Notes under the pieces: generated by a model
What the model was told of the DNA's origin: nothing
The model's database searches: none
What the model saw: only the letters and a program-made list of their open reading frames with translations
Shown here: positions 32,483-41,740 of the stretch, one piece after another
Layout: every line of letters begins with the position of its first letter
Numbering within the stretch: position 1 is the stretch's first letter
Source: an uncultured Eubacteriales bacterium
GTDB taxonomy: Bacteria > Bacillota > Clostridia > Christensenellales > Aristaeellaceae
Assembly: GCA_902790015.1 (NCBI GenBank)
Contig: CADAQF010000012.1
Location: 1 to 50,575 of the forward strand
Length of the DNA stretch: 50,575 bases
Direction of reading: 5' to 3'
Made by a program: the position numbers and the translations under genes

Positions 32483-33553
32483 TCATCTGATCTCCTGAAG
32501 CGCCTGCGCGACCTTTTCTGCCGTAGGCGGGCAGCCCATCACGCAGGTTTCCGCCCCGCGGCAGCATTTGCCTATCCCCAGGCCGTCCAGCTTCTGTCCC
32601 TTCCAGCCCTGGCCGATATAGATATCCTCTTTCTGACCGAGCCTTGTCGTGTACAGGGCGCGGACGAGGCTGGCAAAGCAGGCCGAGCAGGCCTGGTTTT
32701 CGTGCACGTTTCTGGTGAGCGAGACCACGGTGCCGGAGCGTCTGGGATAAGGCGCAGCCTCGGAGGGCTCGTTCAAAAGCACCAGGTCGTCCTCCGTCCA
32801 CGAGGCCTTCCCGCCACCGAACTGTTCGCACAGTCCCACATAAGGGACCTCCTCCGGCATCAGTCCCATCAGGGAAAGGCCGTAGGCGTCCAGCTGCACG
32901 GCGTCGGTGCCCAGGTACATGCGGTTGGTCTGCACCGGAGTGCCGCCTTCTTCAAAGTCCAGATCGCCGCAGATGCTGTCCACCACGATCAGCCGCGGTT
33001 TAAGCGCCGCGCCCAGGGCGGCGATGGGCTTTTGCAGGCCCATGGCGTGAAAGCGGCGCTTTTCCCGGTCGGGCAGGCAGCCCTTGAGATTTTTGAGCGC
33101 GCAGGTCATCACCGTCTGGCAATGGCCCTTGAGCACCGGCAGGTCCACCAGCAGCCCCGCGTCCAAAGCGCGGCAGCACACGTCGATCTTTCCAATGGCC
33201 GTCTGCACCGGCCGGGTCTGGTCCTTTTTAAGGTCATAGAAGGGGACGCCGTATTTCCGGCACACCTGGTCATAGCCTGCGCGGCGCATGGCGCGCATGG
33301 TTTCGTCGCCCACCCAGCTGCCTTCGATGACCGAAATATCCTCCACCCCGTGATCGCGGAAATAGCTGATGCATCCGCTCAATACGCCTGCGTGGGTGGT
33401 AGAGCCGCTTTCCGGCGTGCCTGCGATGACCAGATTGGGCTTAAGCGCCACTGAACCGCCCGAAGGCACCAGACGTATCGCGTCTGATGCCTCCAGGAGC
33501 TTTACGGTCATCTCATGGGCGTCCTGCCCGTATATCTGATAGATCTTAGCCAT
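32483..33553 (-). CDS. DUF362 domain protein
   Basis: A 356-residue protein of the DUF362 family: VALKPNLVIAGTPESGSTTHAGVL, VSVIEGSW-type strand, LVDLPVLKGHCQTVMTCALKNLKGCLPDREKRRFH, and IVVDSICGDLDFEEGG. The C-terminal part lacks a clean ferredoxin domain but retains clustered Cys (NQACSACFAS, GKCCRGAETCVMGCPP) that could still hold one iron-sulfur cluster. Family function is not established. The gene overlaps the GltD-like gene by 8 bases, and both are probably translated together, which suggests a redox partnership. GGAGG lies three bases before the ATG. Confidence 0.85.
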   Translation of the reverse strand: MAKIYQIYGQDAHEMTVKLLEASDAIRLVPSGGSVALKPNLVIAGTPESGSTTHAGVLSGCISYFRDHGVEDISVIEGSWVGDETMRAMRRAGYDQVCRKYGVPFYDLKKDQTRPVQTAIGKIDVCCRALDAGLLVDLPVLKGHCQTVMTCALKNLKGCLPDREKRRFHAMGLQKPIAALGAALKPRLIVVDSICGDLDFEEGGTPVQTNRMYLGTDAVQLDAYGLSLMGLMPEEVPYVGLCEQFGGGKASWTEDDLVLLNEPSEAAPYPRRSGTVVSLTRNVHENQACSACFASLVRALYTTRLGQKEDIYIGQGWKGQKLDGLGIGKCCRGAETCVMGCPPTAEKVAQALQEIR

Positions 33554-34766
33554 GTTCCTCCATATAGCGCATCATGCCCTGGGCGGCGTTCTTGGCGTCC
33601 TCCACGGCATGGACGACGGTCAGAGAGCCGTGCACCACGTCGCCCGCGGCAAACACGCCCTCCCGGGTTGTCATATTGTTTTCGTCCACCTTGAGCAGCC
33701 CGCGCTCGGTGGCCTCCAGGCCGTGGGTGGTGTTGACCAGCTTGTCCTTGGGCCCCTGGTTGATGGCGATGATCACGGTGTCGGCCCTGACCAGCTCGTC
33801 CTCCCCTTCGACCCCTATGGGCCGGCCGTTCTCGTTGAGCACGGAGTTTTTGAACACAGGGCCTTCGGGCGTGATCCGCTGGATGGACTTGCCGAAGAAG
33901 AACTCGGCCCCGTCCAGCTCGGCAAACTGCCGCTCATGCTCGCTGGCGGGCGATTTGCTGCCCCGCTGGAACATCATGACCCGGCGGGCGCCGTGCCTGA
34001 AGGCCGTGCGCGCCACGTCCATGGCCACGTTGCCCATGCCGATGACCGCCACCGTTTCCCCGATGGTGTACGAGGACGGCCTGGCCAGGTAGGAGATGCC
34101 GAAATGGACGTTGGCCAGCGTCTCCCCGCGGATGCCCAGGGTGGAGGGCCGCCATACGCCGGTGCCCACGAATACGGCAGCATAGCCGTCCCTGAAGAGG
34201 TTGTCGATCATCAGGTCGCCGCCCATCACGACATGGGGCCTTATATGAACGCCATACTCCAGCAGGCGCCGCTTATAGCGGTCCAGTATGCTCTTGGGCA
34301 GACGGAAGTCCGGTATGCCGTACTGAAGCATCCCGCCGATCATGTTCTTTTCCTCAAAGATGGTCACGCTGTAGCCGTTTTGAGCCAGCATGAACGCCAC
34401 CGTCATGCCTGCCGGCCCGCTGCCGATCACCGCGACCGTCTTGCCGTTGGGAGGCATGATCTCAGGCTTCATGCGGTCCAGATAAGCATCGGAAACGAAT
34501 TTCTCGATCTCGTAAAACTGCACCGGCTGGCCCTTTTTGCCCAGCACGCAGTGGCCCGCGCACTGCGCCTCATGGTCGCACACCATGGAGCACACCACGG
34601 ACATGGGGTTGTTGGAAAAAAGCTCTTTTCCCGCGTCCATCAGCCTGTTTTCCTTAAACAGCGCGATCAGGTGCGGGATGGGCGTGTGGACGGGACAGCC
34701 CTGCTGACACATGGGTTTTTTGCACTGAAGACACCGGTTCGCTTCGGTTACGATCGGGACTGCCAT
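33546..34766 (-). CDS. GltD-like NAD(P)-dependent FAD/Fe-S oxidoreductase
   Basis: A 406-residue protein like the small subunit of glutamate synthase and related electron-transfer subunits. The N-terminal double cluster-binding domain has C12, C15, C20, C24 and C59, C63, C69, C73. The FAD-binding motif is VAVIGSGPAGM (about 112-122), and the NAD(P) motif is VAVIGMGNVAMDVARTAFRHGA (about 250-270). A final FAD contact is in VFAAGDVVHGSLTVVHAVEDAK. No glutamate synthase large subunit is nearby, so it probably feeds electrons to, or takes them from, another partner. The overlapping DUF362 gene is the best candidate. AGAAGG precedes the ATG by 9 bases. Confidence 0.9.
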   Translation of the reverse strand: MAVPIVTEANRCLQCKKPMCQQGCPVHTPIPHLIALFKENRLMDAGKELFSNNPMSVVCSMVCDHEAQCAGHCVLGKKGQPVQFYEIEKFVSDAYLDRMKPEIMPPNGKTVAVIGSGPAGMTVAFMLAQNGYSVTIFEEKNMIGGMLQYGIPDFRLPKSILDRYKRRLLEYGVHIRPHVVMGGDLMIDNLFRDGYAAVFVGTGVWRPSTLGIRGETLANVHFGISYLARPSSYTIGETVAVIGMGNVAMDVARTAFRHGARRVMMFQRGSKSPASEHERQFAELDGAEFFFGKSIQRITPEGPVFKNSVLNENGRPIGVEGEDELVRADTVIIAINQGPKDKLVNTTHGLEATERGLLKVDENNMTTREGVFAAGDVVHGSLTVVHAVEDAKNAAQGMMRYMEEHG

Positions 34767-34806
34767 GAGTTTGCCTTCTTTCGGTATGGTCGTTCAGTCC
34801 TGCCCT

Positions 34807-34840
34807 GGGACGCCCGCGGTTTACTTCCCCCGGGCGTCCC
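34807..34840 (-). other. Intergenic hairpin after garD
   Basis: GGGACGCCCG (34807-34816) and CGGGCGTCCC (34831-34840), a perfect 10-bp stem with no T-run on the coding side, 14 bases after the garD stop. One of several such hairpins in this operon. Confidence 0.75.
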
Positions 34841-34853
34841 GCGGCCAGGCACA

Positions 34854-36365
34854 TCAGGTGATGGGTGCGGGATTAAAGATGCACAGGTAATTGTGCATGC
34901 CGTATTTTTCCGCGAAGGGCTGGTCTTTGCCGCTGGCGCAGGCGATGATCTTTTCGAATATCTCCGTTCCGACCTCGGCGATGGTCTTTTCCCCCGTCGC
35001 CACGGCGCCGGCGCTGATATCGATGATGTCCGGCCACTGCTCCTTGAGCTCGTTGCGGGAGCAGACCTTGATCACCGGCACCGCCGCCAGGTTATACGGC
35101 GTTCCGCGGCCGGTCATGAACACCTGAAGACCTATGCCGCTGGCCATCTGGCACGGGCCGCAGACTATATCGCTGGCCGGGGTGGCGGCAAAGATCTCGC
35201 CGTGCTTTGTGGGCCTTTCCGCCGGGGACAGCACCTCCACGATGGGCGATGTGCCGGACTTGGCGATGGAGCCCATGGCCTTTTCCACGATGTTGGACAG
35301 GCCGCCTTTTTTGTTGCCGGGCGTGGGGTTGGCGCTGCGGTCGACCTGGCCTTCCTCCAGGTAATGGTCATACCAGCGCATCTCGGCCGCCAGCTTGTCC
35401 CGCACTTCCTGCGATACGCAGCGCTCGGCGATGATGTGCACGCCGTCGCGCACCTCGGTCACCTCGCTGAAAAGCACGGTTGCTCCGCCCTTTACCAGCA
35501 TATCGGCCGCGTAGCCGGCGGAGGGGTTGGCCGAAACGCCGGAAAAGGCGTCGCTGCCGCCGCACTGCATGCCGATCAGCAGGTCGCTTAAAGGAAGCTC
35601 TTCCCGCTTGCGCTCGTTGAGGATCCTGAGCTTTTTTTCAGCCATGTCCATCAGGGCCTTCATGCAGCCCTCAAAGCCGCGGCATTCCTGCAGCACCACC
35701 ACGTTTTCGGGCGTGTTGTTTTCCGGCCCCACCAGCATGTCCAACGTCAGCTTTTCGCACCCCAGGGACACCACCATCAGCTGGCCCCCGAAGTTGGGGT
35801 GATGGGCTATGTTCTGAAGCGCCCTGATGGGCACCTTGGCCTCCGGCGCGTTGATGGCCACGCCGCAGCCGTAGGCGTGGTTGATGGGCACCACATCGTC
35901 CACGTTGGGATATTTGGGCAAAAGCTCCCGGCGGATGCGCTCCACGGCCACGTTCAGGGTTCCTTCCACGCACTGCACGGTGGTCTGGATGCCCAGCATA
36001 TTGCGCGTGCCGGCCGGCCCGCCCTCGGGGTTGCGGTAGCCCCACCATGTCCTGACCGGGGGCTCAGGCAGGTCCGTCCTGATATTGGTGCCCCAGGGCA
36101 TGTCGTCCAGGGAGGGCGGGGTGGGCAGGCGGAGCATGAACTCGTTGATCCAGCTGCCCTTTTCGATGTCGTCCAGGGCGTATCCCAGCGTCACGCCGTA
36201 GCGGATGACCGGCTGGTCCCTGGGAATATCCACCAGCGCCACCTTGTGTCCCTGCGGAATGTCCTGCCTGACGACCACGCCCTCCATCAGCTCGGTCCCC
36301 GCGGGCATGGCCTTCACCACGATGGCCACGTTATCCCGGGGATTTATCTGTATATAGGTCCGCAT
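34854..36365 (-). CDS. garD: Galactarate dehydratase (UxaA/GarD family)
   Basis: A 503-residue protein of the altronate/galactarate dehydratase family. An N-terminal SAF domain covers about residues 1-95 (INPRDNVAIVVKAMPAGTEL... IPQGHKVALVDI), and the large C-terminal catalytic domain begins at GYRNPEGGPAGTRNML. Further family features are INHAYGCGVAIN, GGQLMVVSLGCEKLTLDML and LIGMQCGGSDAFSGVSANPSAGYAADMLV, with conserved Cys likely binding the iron. It removes water from galactarate to give 5-keto-4-deoxyglucarate. Close relatives act on altronate, but the flanking glucarate dehydratase, TSA reductase and glycerate kinase genes support galactarate. AAGGAGA lies four bases before the ATG at 36365. 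Confidence 0.85.
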   Translation of the reverse strand: MRTYIQINPRDNVAIVVKAMPAGTELMEGVVVRQDIPQGHKVALVDIPRDQPVIRYGVTLGYALDDIEKGSWINEFMLRLPTPPSLDDMPWGTNIRTDLPEPPVRTWWGYRNPEGGPAGTRNMLGIQTTVQCVEGTLNVAVERIRRELLPKYPNVDDVVPINHAYGCGVAINAPEAKVPIRALQNIAHHPNFGGQLMVVSLGCEKLTLDMLVGPENNTPENVVVLQECRGFEGCMKALMDMAEKKLRILNERKREELPLSDLLIGMQCGGSDAFSGVSANPSAGYAADMLVKGGATVLFSEVTEVRDGVHIIAERCVSQEVRDKLAAEMRWYDHYLEEGQVDRSANPTPGNKKGGLSNIVEKAMGSIAKSGTSPIVEVLSPAERPTKHGEIFAATPASDIVCGPCQMASGIGLQVFMTGRGTPYNLAAVPVIKVCSRNELKEQWPDIIDISAGAVATGEKTIAEVGTEIFEKIIACASGKDQPFAEKYGMHNYLCIFNPAPIT

Positions 36366-36394
36366 ATTGTCTCCTTCGTGTGCAAAAATGGCAG

Positions 36395-36418
36395 GCCGGC
36401 CGGGGCTGCCCGGCCGGC
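36395..36418 (-). other. Intergenic hairpin after gudD
   Basis: GCCGGCCGGG (36395-36404), GCTG loop, CCCGGCCGGC (36409-36418): a perfect 10-bp stem without a T-run, 11 bases after the gudD stop. Confidence 0.75.
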
Positions 36419-36428
36419 GCTGGGAGGT

Positions 36429-37757
36429 TTATCTGACCAGGCAGGGCTTCTTGTTGTCGAACTTCCAGCCGGGGATCAGGTACTGCATGCCGATGGCGTC
36501 GTTGCGGGCGCCCAGGGCGTTGTCCACATAGAGCTGATAGGCCTTTTTGACCTGGTCCAGGTCCACATCGATGCCCAGGCCGGGCTTTTTGGGCAGATCG
36601 ATGCAGCCGTCCACGATCTGCATAGGCTCCTTGGTCAGGCGTTCGCGGCCTTCCTGCCAGATCCAGTGGGTGTCGATGCCGTTCATCTTGCCCGGGATGG
36701 CCGCCGCGCACTGCACGACCATGGCCAGGGAAATATCGAAGTGGTTGTTACTGTGGCAGCCCCACATGAGGCCGAAGTCGTTGCACAGCTGGCCCACGCG
36801 GACGGAACCGTTCATGGTCCAGAAATGCGGGTCGGCCAGGGGGATATCGACGCTCTGCAGGGCGATGGTATGGCACATCTGCCGCCAGTCGGTGTTGATC
36901 ATGTTGGTGGCGGTGGGCATCATGGTGGCCTTGCGGAACTCCGCCATCACCTCGCGGCCGGAAAAACCGGCTTCCGCGCCTACCGGGTCCTCGCAGTACG
37001 CCAGGCATTCCTTGAGCTGGGGCGCGATCTCCAGGGCTTCCTTAAGGCTCCAGGCGCCGTTGGGATCCAGGTCCACGCGGGCGTTGGGATAGGCCTTTTT
37101 GAGCGCCTGCACGGCCTTGAGCTCTTCCTTGGGCGCGAGCACGCCGCCCTTGAGCTTGAAGTCCTCAAAGCCGTACTTTTCAACCGTCGCGTCCGCCAGC
37201 GCCACAATGGCGTCCGGCGTCAGGGCCTCCTCGTTGCGCAGGCGGTACCACGCGCAGGGACTGTCTTCCTCGCTCATATAGGGCAGATCGGTCTTTTTGC
37301 GGTCGCCCACATAGAACAGGTAGCTCAGGAAACGGACGCGGTCACGCTGGATGCCGTCGCCCAGAAGCGCGGCGGCGGGCACCTCCAGGAATTTGCCCAT
37401 CAGGTCCAGCAGAGGCGCTTCGATGGCGGTCACCACATGGACGCCGGTGCGCAGGTCAAAGGTCTGCAGGCCGCGGACGTCGTCCTTGATGTTGGCGTTG
37501 AGCCAGGCGCGCACCTTGTTGAGCGTCCCCTTGTAATCGGCGATGCGGGTGCCCAGCACCAGGTCCTTGACGTCCTCCAGCGCTTTGGTGATCTTCTGGC
37601 CGCCGGGCACTTCGCCCACGCCCAGGTTGCCCGAGGAATCCTCCAGCACAACGACATTACGGGTGAAATAAGGCGCATGCGCTCCGGACAGGTTCAGCTC
37701 CATGCTGTCGTGGCCGGCCACCGGATACACGTCCATCTTGACTACCTTCGGGATCAT
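36429..37757 (-). CDS. gudD: Glucarate dehydratase, paralogue 1
   Basis: A 442-residue enolase-superfamily enzyme that dehydrates D-glucarate (and L-idarate) to 5-keto-4-deoxyglucarate. All catalytic residues are present: K203 in FKLKGG, metal ligands D231 (DLDPNG), E256 (CEDPVG) and N285 (TATNMI), and H335 in CHSNNHF. They are uniformly four positions lower than in the E. coli enzyme as I recall its numbering (K207, D235, E260, N289, H339). Start chosen at the ATG at 37757 (GGAGGA 8 bases upstream); the frame extends another 10 residues without support. A second, complete paralogue lies at 43252-44601. It sits between glycerate kinase and galactarate dehydratase genes. Confidence 0.93.
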   Translation of the reverse strand: MIPKVVKMDVYPVAGHDSMELNLSGAHAPYFTRNVVVLEDSSGNLGVGEVPGGQKITKALEDVKDLVLGTRIADYKGTLNKVRAWLNANIKDDVRGLQTFDLRTGVHVVTAIEAPLLDLMGKFLEVPAAALLGDGIQRDRVRFLSYLFYVGDRKKTDLPYMSEEDSPCAWYRLRNEEALTPDAIVALADATVEKYGFEDFKLKGGVLAPKEELKAVQALKKAYPNARVDLDPNGAWSLKEALEIAPQLKECLAYCEDPVGAEAGFSGREVMAEFRKATMMPTATNMINTDWRQMCHTIALQSVDIPLADPHFWTMNGSVRVGQLCNDFGLMWGCHSNNHFDISLAMVVQCAAAIPGKMNGIDTHWIWQEGRERLTKEPMQIVDGCIDLPKKPGLGIDVDLDQVKKAYQLYVDNALGARNDAIGMQYLIPGWKFDNKKPCLVR

Positions 37758-37789
37758 CTGAGGCTTCCTCCTTATATGACATTTCAACG

Positions 37790-38935
37790 TTATTTTAACT
37801 TCATGCCGATGCGGATGGCGCGGAACAGCCTTTCCGCTGCCTGTTCATACAGCTTTGGCGCGTCCTGCATGGCCTTTTCCAGGGTCATGGGCCCTGAAAC
37901 GGTGGTCTGTATCGTGCTCTCGCACAGGTCGAAAAGGCCTTCCGCGCCTTCTCCTATGCCGCCCACGATGGCCACCGTGGGGATGCCCTTTTCCTGGCAG
38001 CGCTTCGCCACGCCCACCGGCACCTTGCCAAAGCGCACGCTCTGGCCGTCTATCCTGCCCTCGCCGGTCACGGCCAGGCAGACGCCGTCCAGCTTCTTTT
38101 CAAAATCCACCGCGTCCAGCACGGCGTCGATGCCGGTTTTGAGCTTCGCTCCCAGCACGCCGCCCAGCGCAGCGCCCAGGCCGCCCGCGGCTCCCGCGCC
38201 GGGGAAGCCTGAAATATCCCGCCCAACGGCCTTTTCAACCACCTGAGCGTAATGGGCCATGCCCTGTTCCAGCTCGTCGCGGATGGCGGGCACCGCGCCC
38301 TTTTGCGGGCCGTAGATGAAGGTCGCCCCGTTTTCACCCAGCAGCGGGTTGGTCACGTCGCAGATGACGGTGATTAAAACCCCAGACAATTCCGGCATGA
38401 GGGATGAAAAATCCGCCGATGCCACGCGGATGAGGCTGCCGCCCACCGGCTCCACTTCCCGGCCTTCCGCGTCCAGAAAGCGGGCGCCCAGGGCCGTGAG
38501 CATGCCGATGCCGCCGTCGTTGGTGGCGCTGCCGCCTATGCCGATCAGGATCTTCTTGACTCCCCGGCGGATGGCGTCGGCCATCATTTCGCCGGTGCCC
38601 AGGCTGGTCGCCCGGCGGGGATCCCTCTGTCCTTCCGGCACATAGGGCAGTCCGGACGCCTGTGCCATTTCCATGACGGCGGTCTCTCCGTCGCCCAGCA
38701 GGCCCCATTCCGCCGACTCCTTTTCGAACAGCGGGCCGGTCACGCGGGTCTTTACGCGGGTGCCGCCCATGGCGCGCAGCAGCGCGTCCACCGTGCCCTC
38801 TCCCCCGTCCGCCACGGGAACGGAAACCGTCTCCGCGCCGGGAAAGATGCGGGCCGTCACTTTTTCCAGGATATCGCAGCTCTGCATGGCGCTCAGCGAG
38901 CCCTTGAAGGAATCAGGAGCAAATATCAGTTTCAT
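37790..38935 (-). CDS. garK: Glycerate 2-kinase (GarK/GlxK type)
   Basis: A 381-residue class I glycerate kinase. Signatures: the start [16 protein letters not shown], the glycine-rich [36 protein letters not shown], and [12 protein letters not shown] near residue 240. It phosphorylates D-glycerate to 2-phosphoglycerate, delivering aldarate carbon to lower glycolysis. It follows the tartronate semialdehyde reductase gene in the operon, which makes its substrate. GGGAG lies 8 bases before its ATG. Confidence 0.93.
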   Translation of the reverse strand: MKLIFAPDSFKGSLSAMQSCDILEKVTARIFPGAETVSVPVADGGEGTVDALLRAMGGTRVKTRVTGPLFEKESAEWGLLGDGETAVMEMAQASGLPYVPEGQRDPRRATSLGTGEMMADAIRRGVKKILIGIGGSATNDGGIGMLTALGARFLDAEGREVEPVGGSLIRVASADFSSLMPELSGVLITVICDVTNPLLGENGATFIYGPQKGAVPAIRDELEQGMAHYAQVVEKAVGRDISGFPGAGAAGGLGAALGGVLGAKLKTGIDAVLDAVDFEKKLDGVCLAVTGEGRIDGQSVRFGKVPVGVAKRCQEKGIPTVAIVGGIGEGAEGLFDLCESTIQTTVSGPMTLEKAMQDAPKLYEQAAERLFRAIRIGMKLK

Positions 38936-38955
38936 GGCCTATCTCCCGTCCGCCG

Positions 38956-38984
38956 CTCCGGACGGGCACAGGGCCCGTCCGGAG
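38956..38984 (-). other. Intergenic hairpin after garR
   Basis: CTCCGGACGGGC (38956-38967) and GCCCGTCCGGAG (38973-38984), a perfect 12-bp stem with a 5-base loop, 13 bases after the garR stop, no T-run. Confidence 0.8.
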
Positions 38985-38996
38985 GGGATTTATCAA

Positions 38997-39881
38997 TTAA
39001 TGATGCAGCACTTCGCCGGTCAGCTTCTGATAGTACTTGAGCAGGGCGGAATGATCGCAGGAGCCGTCGCCGTCGTGATGGAGGACCTTCATCATCTCAA
39101 GCACGGCTTGGGTCAGCGGGATGGGCGCGTCAACAGCCTTGGCGGCGTCCACGACGTTGGTCAGGTCCTTGATGTGCAGGTCGATGCGGAAGCCGGGCTG
39201 GAAGTTCTGGTCCATCATCATGGGAGCCTTGGCGTTCATGACGTTGCTGCCGGCCAGGCCGCCCTTGATCGCCTGGAAGATCTTCTCAGGCTCCACGCCG
39301 CACATCTGGCCCATCTGCATGGCCTCGGCCAGCGCCGCGATGTTGACGGCCACGATGGTCTGGTTGCACAGCTTGGTCACGTTGCCCGCGCCGATGTCGC
39401 CGCACAGCACCACGCTCTTGCCCATGGCTTCCAGCACGGGCTTGAACTTGTCGAACACTTCCTGCTTGCCGCCCACCATGAAGCTCAGGGTGCCGGCCAC
39501 GGCCATGGGCTGGCCGCCGGACACGGGCGCGTCCAGCATGTCGATGCCGTACTTGGCCAGTTCCGCGGCGATCTCGCGGGAAGCGACGGGGTTGATGGAA
39601 GAGCAGTCGATGAAGGTGGCCGTCTTGGGCATTTTGGCCGCCAGCTTGTCGTCTTCCAGCATGACGGACTTGACATGGGGGCTGTTGGGGAGCATGGTGA
39701 TCACCAGATCGACGCCCTCCACGGTTTCGGCGGAGCTGGCGCAGCAGGTGGCGCCGGCAGCCTTGAGTTCGGCCATGGTGGCTTCATTGCGGTCATACAC
39801 CTGAAGCTCGTGGCCTGCTTTCAGCAGGTTCTTGGCCATAGGCTTGCCCATGATGCCCAGTCCGATAAATGCGATTTTCAT
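38997..39881 (-). CDS. garR: Tartronate semialdehyde reductase (2-hydroxy-3-oxopropionate reductase)
   Basis: A 294-residue beta-hydroxyacid dehydrogenase. The Rossmann motif is FIGLGIMGKPMAKNLLKAG (family signature), the substrate motif is DAPVSGGQPMA (about 118-128), and the catalytic lysine is K170 in GAGNVTKLCNQ. It reduces tartronate semialdehyde to D-glycerate with NAD(P)H. Related 3-hydroxyisobutyrate dehydrogenases look similar, but the directly following glycerate kinase gene makes the TSA assignment strong. AGAGGAGG precedes the ATG. Confidence 0.92.
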   Translation of the reverse strand: MKIAFIGLGIMGKPMAKNLLKAGHELQVYDRNEATMAELKAAGATCCASSAETVEGVDLVITMLPNSPHVKSVMLEDDKLAAKMPKTATFIDCSSINPVASREIAAELAKYGIDMLDAPVSGGQPMAVAGTLSFMVGGKQEVFDKFKPVLEAMGKSVVLCGDIGAGNVTKLCNQTIVAVNIAALAEAMQMGQMCGVEPEKIFQAIKGGLAGSNVMNAKAPMMMDQNFQPGFRIDLHIKDLTNVVDAAKAVDAPIPLTQAVLEMMKVLHHDGDGSCDHSALLKYYQKLTGEVLHH

Positions 39882-39912
39882 AGCGGTGTTCCTCCTCTAA
39901 ACAATTGGTTCA

Positions 39913-40833
39913 TTAAATAAGCTGAATCAGCCAGGTGATCAGGGGTACCGTCACCACGCTGAACAGTGTCGATACACTCACGCACGCGGAGGCGAACACA
40001 TAGTCGCCGCCGTAGCGCTCCGCCATGGCCGCCGTATTGGAGGCCACCGGCATGGAAAGCAGAATCACGCAGATGTTGATGAGCTCCCGCTCTATCCCGG
40101 CCGCGCGCAGCAGCAGGGCCATCAAAAGCGGGAACAGGATCAGGCGCAGGGAGCTGACCAGCAGGACGGTCCTGTCCATCAGCATCCTGAGGTCCATATG
40201 GGCCAGCGTCGCGCCGATCAGGATCATGGAAAGCGGCGCGGTCATTTTGCCCAGGTTGTCTATCGCCGTGCCGAACACGCCCGGTATCTGCCAGTAGGTC
40301 GCCATCAGCACGGCGCCTATGTAGATGGTCACCACCATCGGGTTCAGCAGCACGTTTTTGACCCAGCCGCCCTTTTCGGGCTTCACGAAGAAGCCCAGGC
40401 CGACCGTCCACTGGAGTATCCTCGGCGGGATCAGGTACATGCTGGCGTAAAAGACGCCCGTGGGGCCGAACACCAGGGAGATGATCGGCAGCCCCGCGTT
40501 TCCGGCGTTTGAAAACATGCTGGCGTACATCAGCACGTTTTTCTTGTTGGCCGGCTGTCTTCTCCACAAAAGCTTTCCCATCAGCCCGGTCAGAACGCAG
40601 CCCGCCAGGGCCACCGCCATCACCGTGACGGACGCCCTGATCTCGTCCAGGCTGGTGGGCTTGTTGAAGGCGGACAGCACCATCATCGGCATCGCCACGT
40701 CCATCAAAAGCCTTACCAGCACCTGGCGGTTATCCTCCCGGATGATGTTCAGCCTGCTTACGATCACGCCGCAGAGCATGTATAAAAACAGCAGCAGCTG
40801 CGTGTCGATCATCCGGGAAACGATTTCACTCAC
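39913..40833 (-). CDS. AEC-family transporter (first copy)
   Basis: A 306-residue auxin-efflux-carrier-type membrane protein with about ten helices. Family patterns include MYASMFSNAGNAGLPIISLVFG, GVFYASMYLIPPRILQW, ILIGATLAHMDL and MPVASNTAAMAERYGGDYVFAS. It starts at the GTG at 40833, overlapping the aldolase stop in GTGA. Bacterial homologues move dicarboxylates. It could export or import an aldarate pathway acid, complementing the tripartite importer. A second member lies at 31570-32478. Confidence 0.9.
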   Translation of the reverse strand: MSEIVSRMIDTQLLLFLYMLCGVIVSRLNIIREDNRQVLVRLLMDVAMPMMVLSAFNKPTSLDEIRASVTVMAVALAGCVLTGLMGKLLWRRQPANKKNVLMYASMFSNAGNAGLPIISLVFGPTGVFYASMYLIPPRILQWTVGLGFFVKPEKGGWVKNVLLNPMVVTIYIGAVLMATYWQIPGVFGTAIDNLGKMTAPLSMILIGATLAHMDLRMLMDRTVLLVSSLRLILFPLLMALLLRAAGIERELINICVILLSMPVASNTAAMAERYGGDYVFASACVSVSTLFSVVTVPLITWLIQLI

Positions 40834-41720
40834 AGCAGACCCATCCCCGCCAGTACCTGCCGCAGGTTTTCACGCTGCTCGGGGGAAAGCGGCTGGATCG
40901 GCCGGACGCAGTCGCCGCAGTCGTGGCCGATCATCTTGAGCGCTTCCTTGAGCGCCACGGGGAAGGTGCCCATGTTGGTGGCGATGCGCAGCGGAGCCAG
41001 CCGGAACTGGGCCTCCAACGCGCCCTCCCGGTCGCCGGCGATGAATTTGTCGTAAATGTCCGCGGCGATGCGGGGCGCCACGTTCGCGCAGGAGGCGATG
41101 GCGCCGGAAGCGCCGTAGCACAGACCGGCATAGATCAGCGTATCCCGGCCCATCAGCACATGGAAGCCCATGCCCCGGGTCAGGCGGATGTATTCCTCGG
41201 AATTGGTCATGTCGCCGGTGGAATCCTTTACGCCGATGATGTTGTCGATCTCGGCCAGCTTCGCCACGGTCCTGGGTTCCACGGTCACGTTGGTCTTGGG
41301 CCTGTTGTTGTAGATGATGATGGGCAGGCTGGTCTCTGCGGCGATTTCCTTATAGTAATCGTAGACCTCCTGCTGGGTCTGACTGATGAACATGGGGGTC
41401 AGCACGCTCAGCGCGTCAATGCCGCCGACCTTCTCCACGGCCTTGGCGATCGCCGCGGCGCCCTTGGTGGTGATGTTGTTGGCACCGGCGTAGATGGCCA
41501 TGCGTCCCCTGACCGCGTCCTTGGTCACCTCCAGGATGTGATTGTAAAAGCCCTGGTCAAAGGCGTAGAATTCGCCGGTGGTGCCGAAGGGGAACACGCC
41601 GTAGATACCGTTGTCGGCCAGATAGTCGATCAGGCCGCGGTATGCCTTTTCGTCAAACGCGCCTTCCCGGGTCAAAGGGGTAACGATCGGGACTACGATG
41701 CCCTTGGGGGTAAAGCTCAT
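40830..41720 (-). CDS. DapA-family Schiff-base aldolase/lyase
   Basis: A 296-residue class I lyase of the dihydrodipicolinate synthase superfamily. The Schiff-base lysine is K165 (IIGVKDSTGD), the proton-relay tyrosine Y137 (PIIIYNNRP), and the GTTGE loop is at residues 46-50. It is not a typical DapA because the operon is catabolic and lacks lysine genes. Superfamily members include KDG aldolase, 5-keto-4-deoxyglucarate dehydratase and N-acetylneuraminate lyase. No HpcH/HpaI-type GarL aldolase is encoded in the window, so this protein is the natural candidate for cleaving 5-keto-4-deoxyglucarate to pyruvate and tartronate semialdehyde. AAGGAGT lies before its ATG. Confidence 0.88.
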   Translation of the reverse strand: MSFTPKGIVVPIVTPLTREGAFDEKAYRGLIDYLADNGIYGVFPFGTTGEFYAFDQGFYNHILEVTKDAVRGRMAIYAGANNITTKGAAAIAKAVEKVGGIDALSVLTPMFISQTQQEVYDYYKEIAAETSLPIIIYNNRPKTNVTVEPRTVAKLAEIDNIIGVKDSTGDMTNSEEYIRLTRGMGFHVLMGRDTLIYAGLCYGASGAIASCANVAPRIAADIYDKFIAGDREGALEAQFRLAPLRIATNMGTFPVALKEALKMIGHDCGDCVRPIQPLSPEQRENLRQVLAGMGLL

Positions 41721-41740
41721 GTTGGTTCACTCCTTTTTTC

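Noticed and set aside
33546..34766. Glutamate synthase small subunit gltD
   Set aside because: No gltB nearby, and overlap with a DUF362 gene in a catabolic operon suggests a different electron-transfer partner.
33552..35591. 679-codon plus-strand open frame
   Set aside because: Antisense to the GltD-like and galactarate dehydratase genes, both of which are certain.
35799..38246. 815-codon plus-strand open frame
   Set aside because: Antisense shadow of the dehydratase and glycerate kinase genes, created by their codon bias.
40830..41720. Lysine biosynthesis dapA
   Set aside because: Catalytic residues fit the superfamily but the gene is embedded in a sugar-acid operon with no lysine pathway genes.
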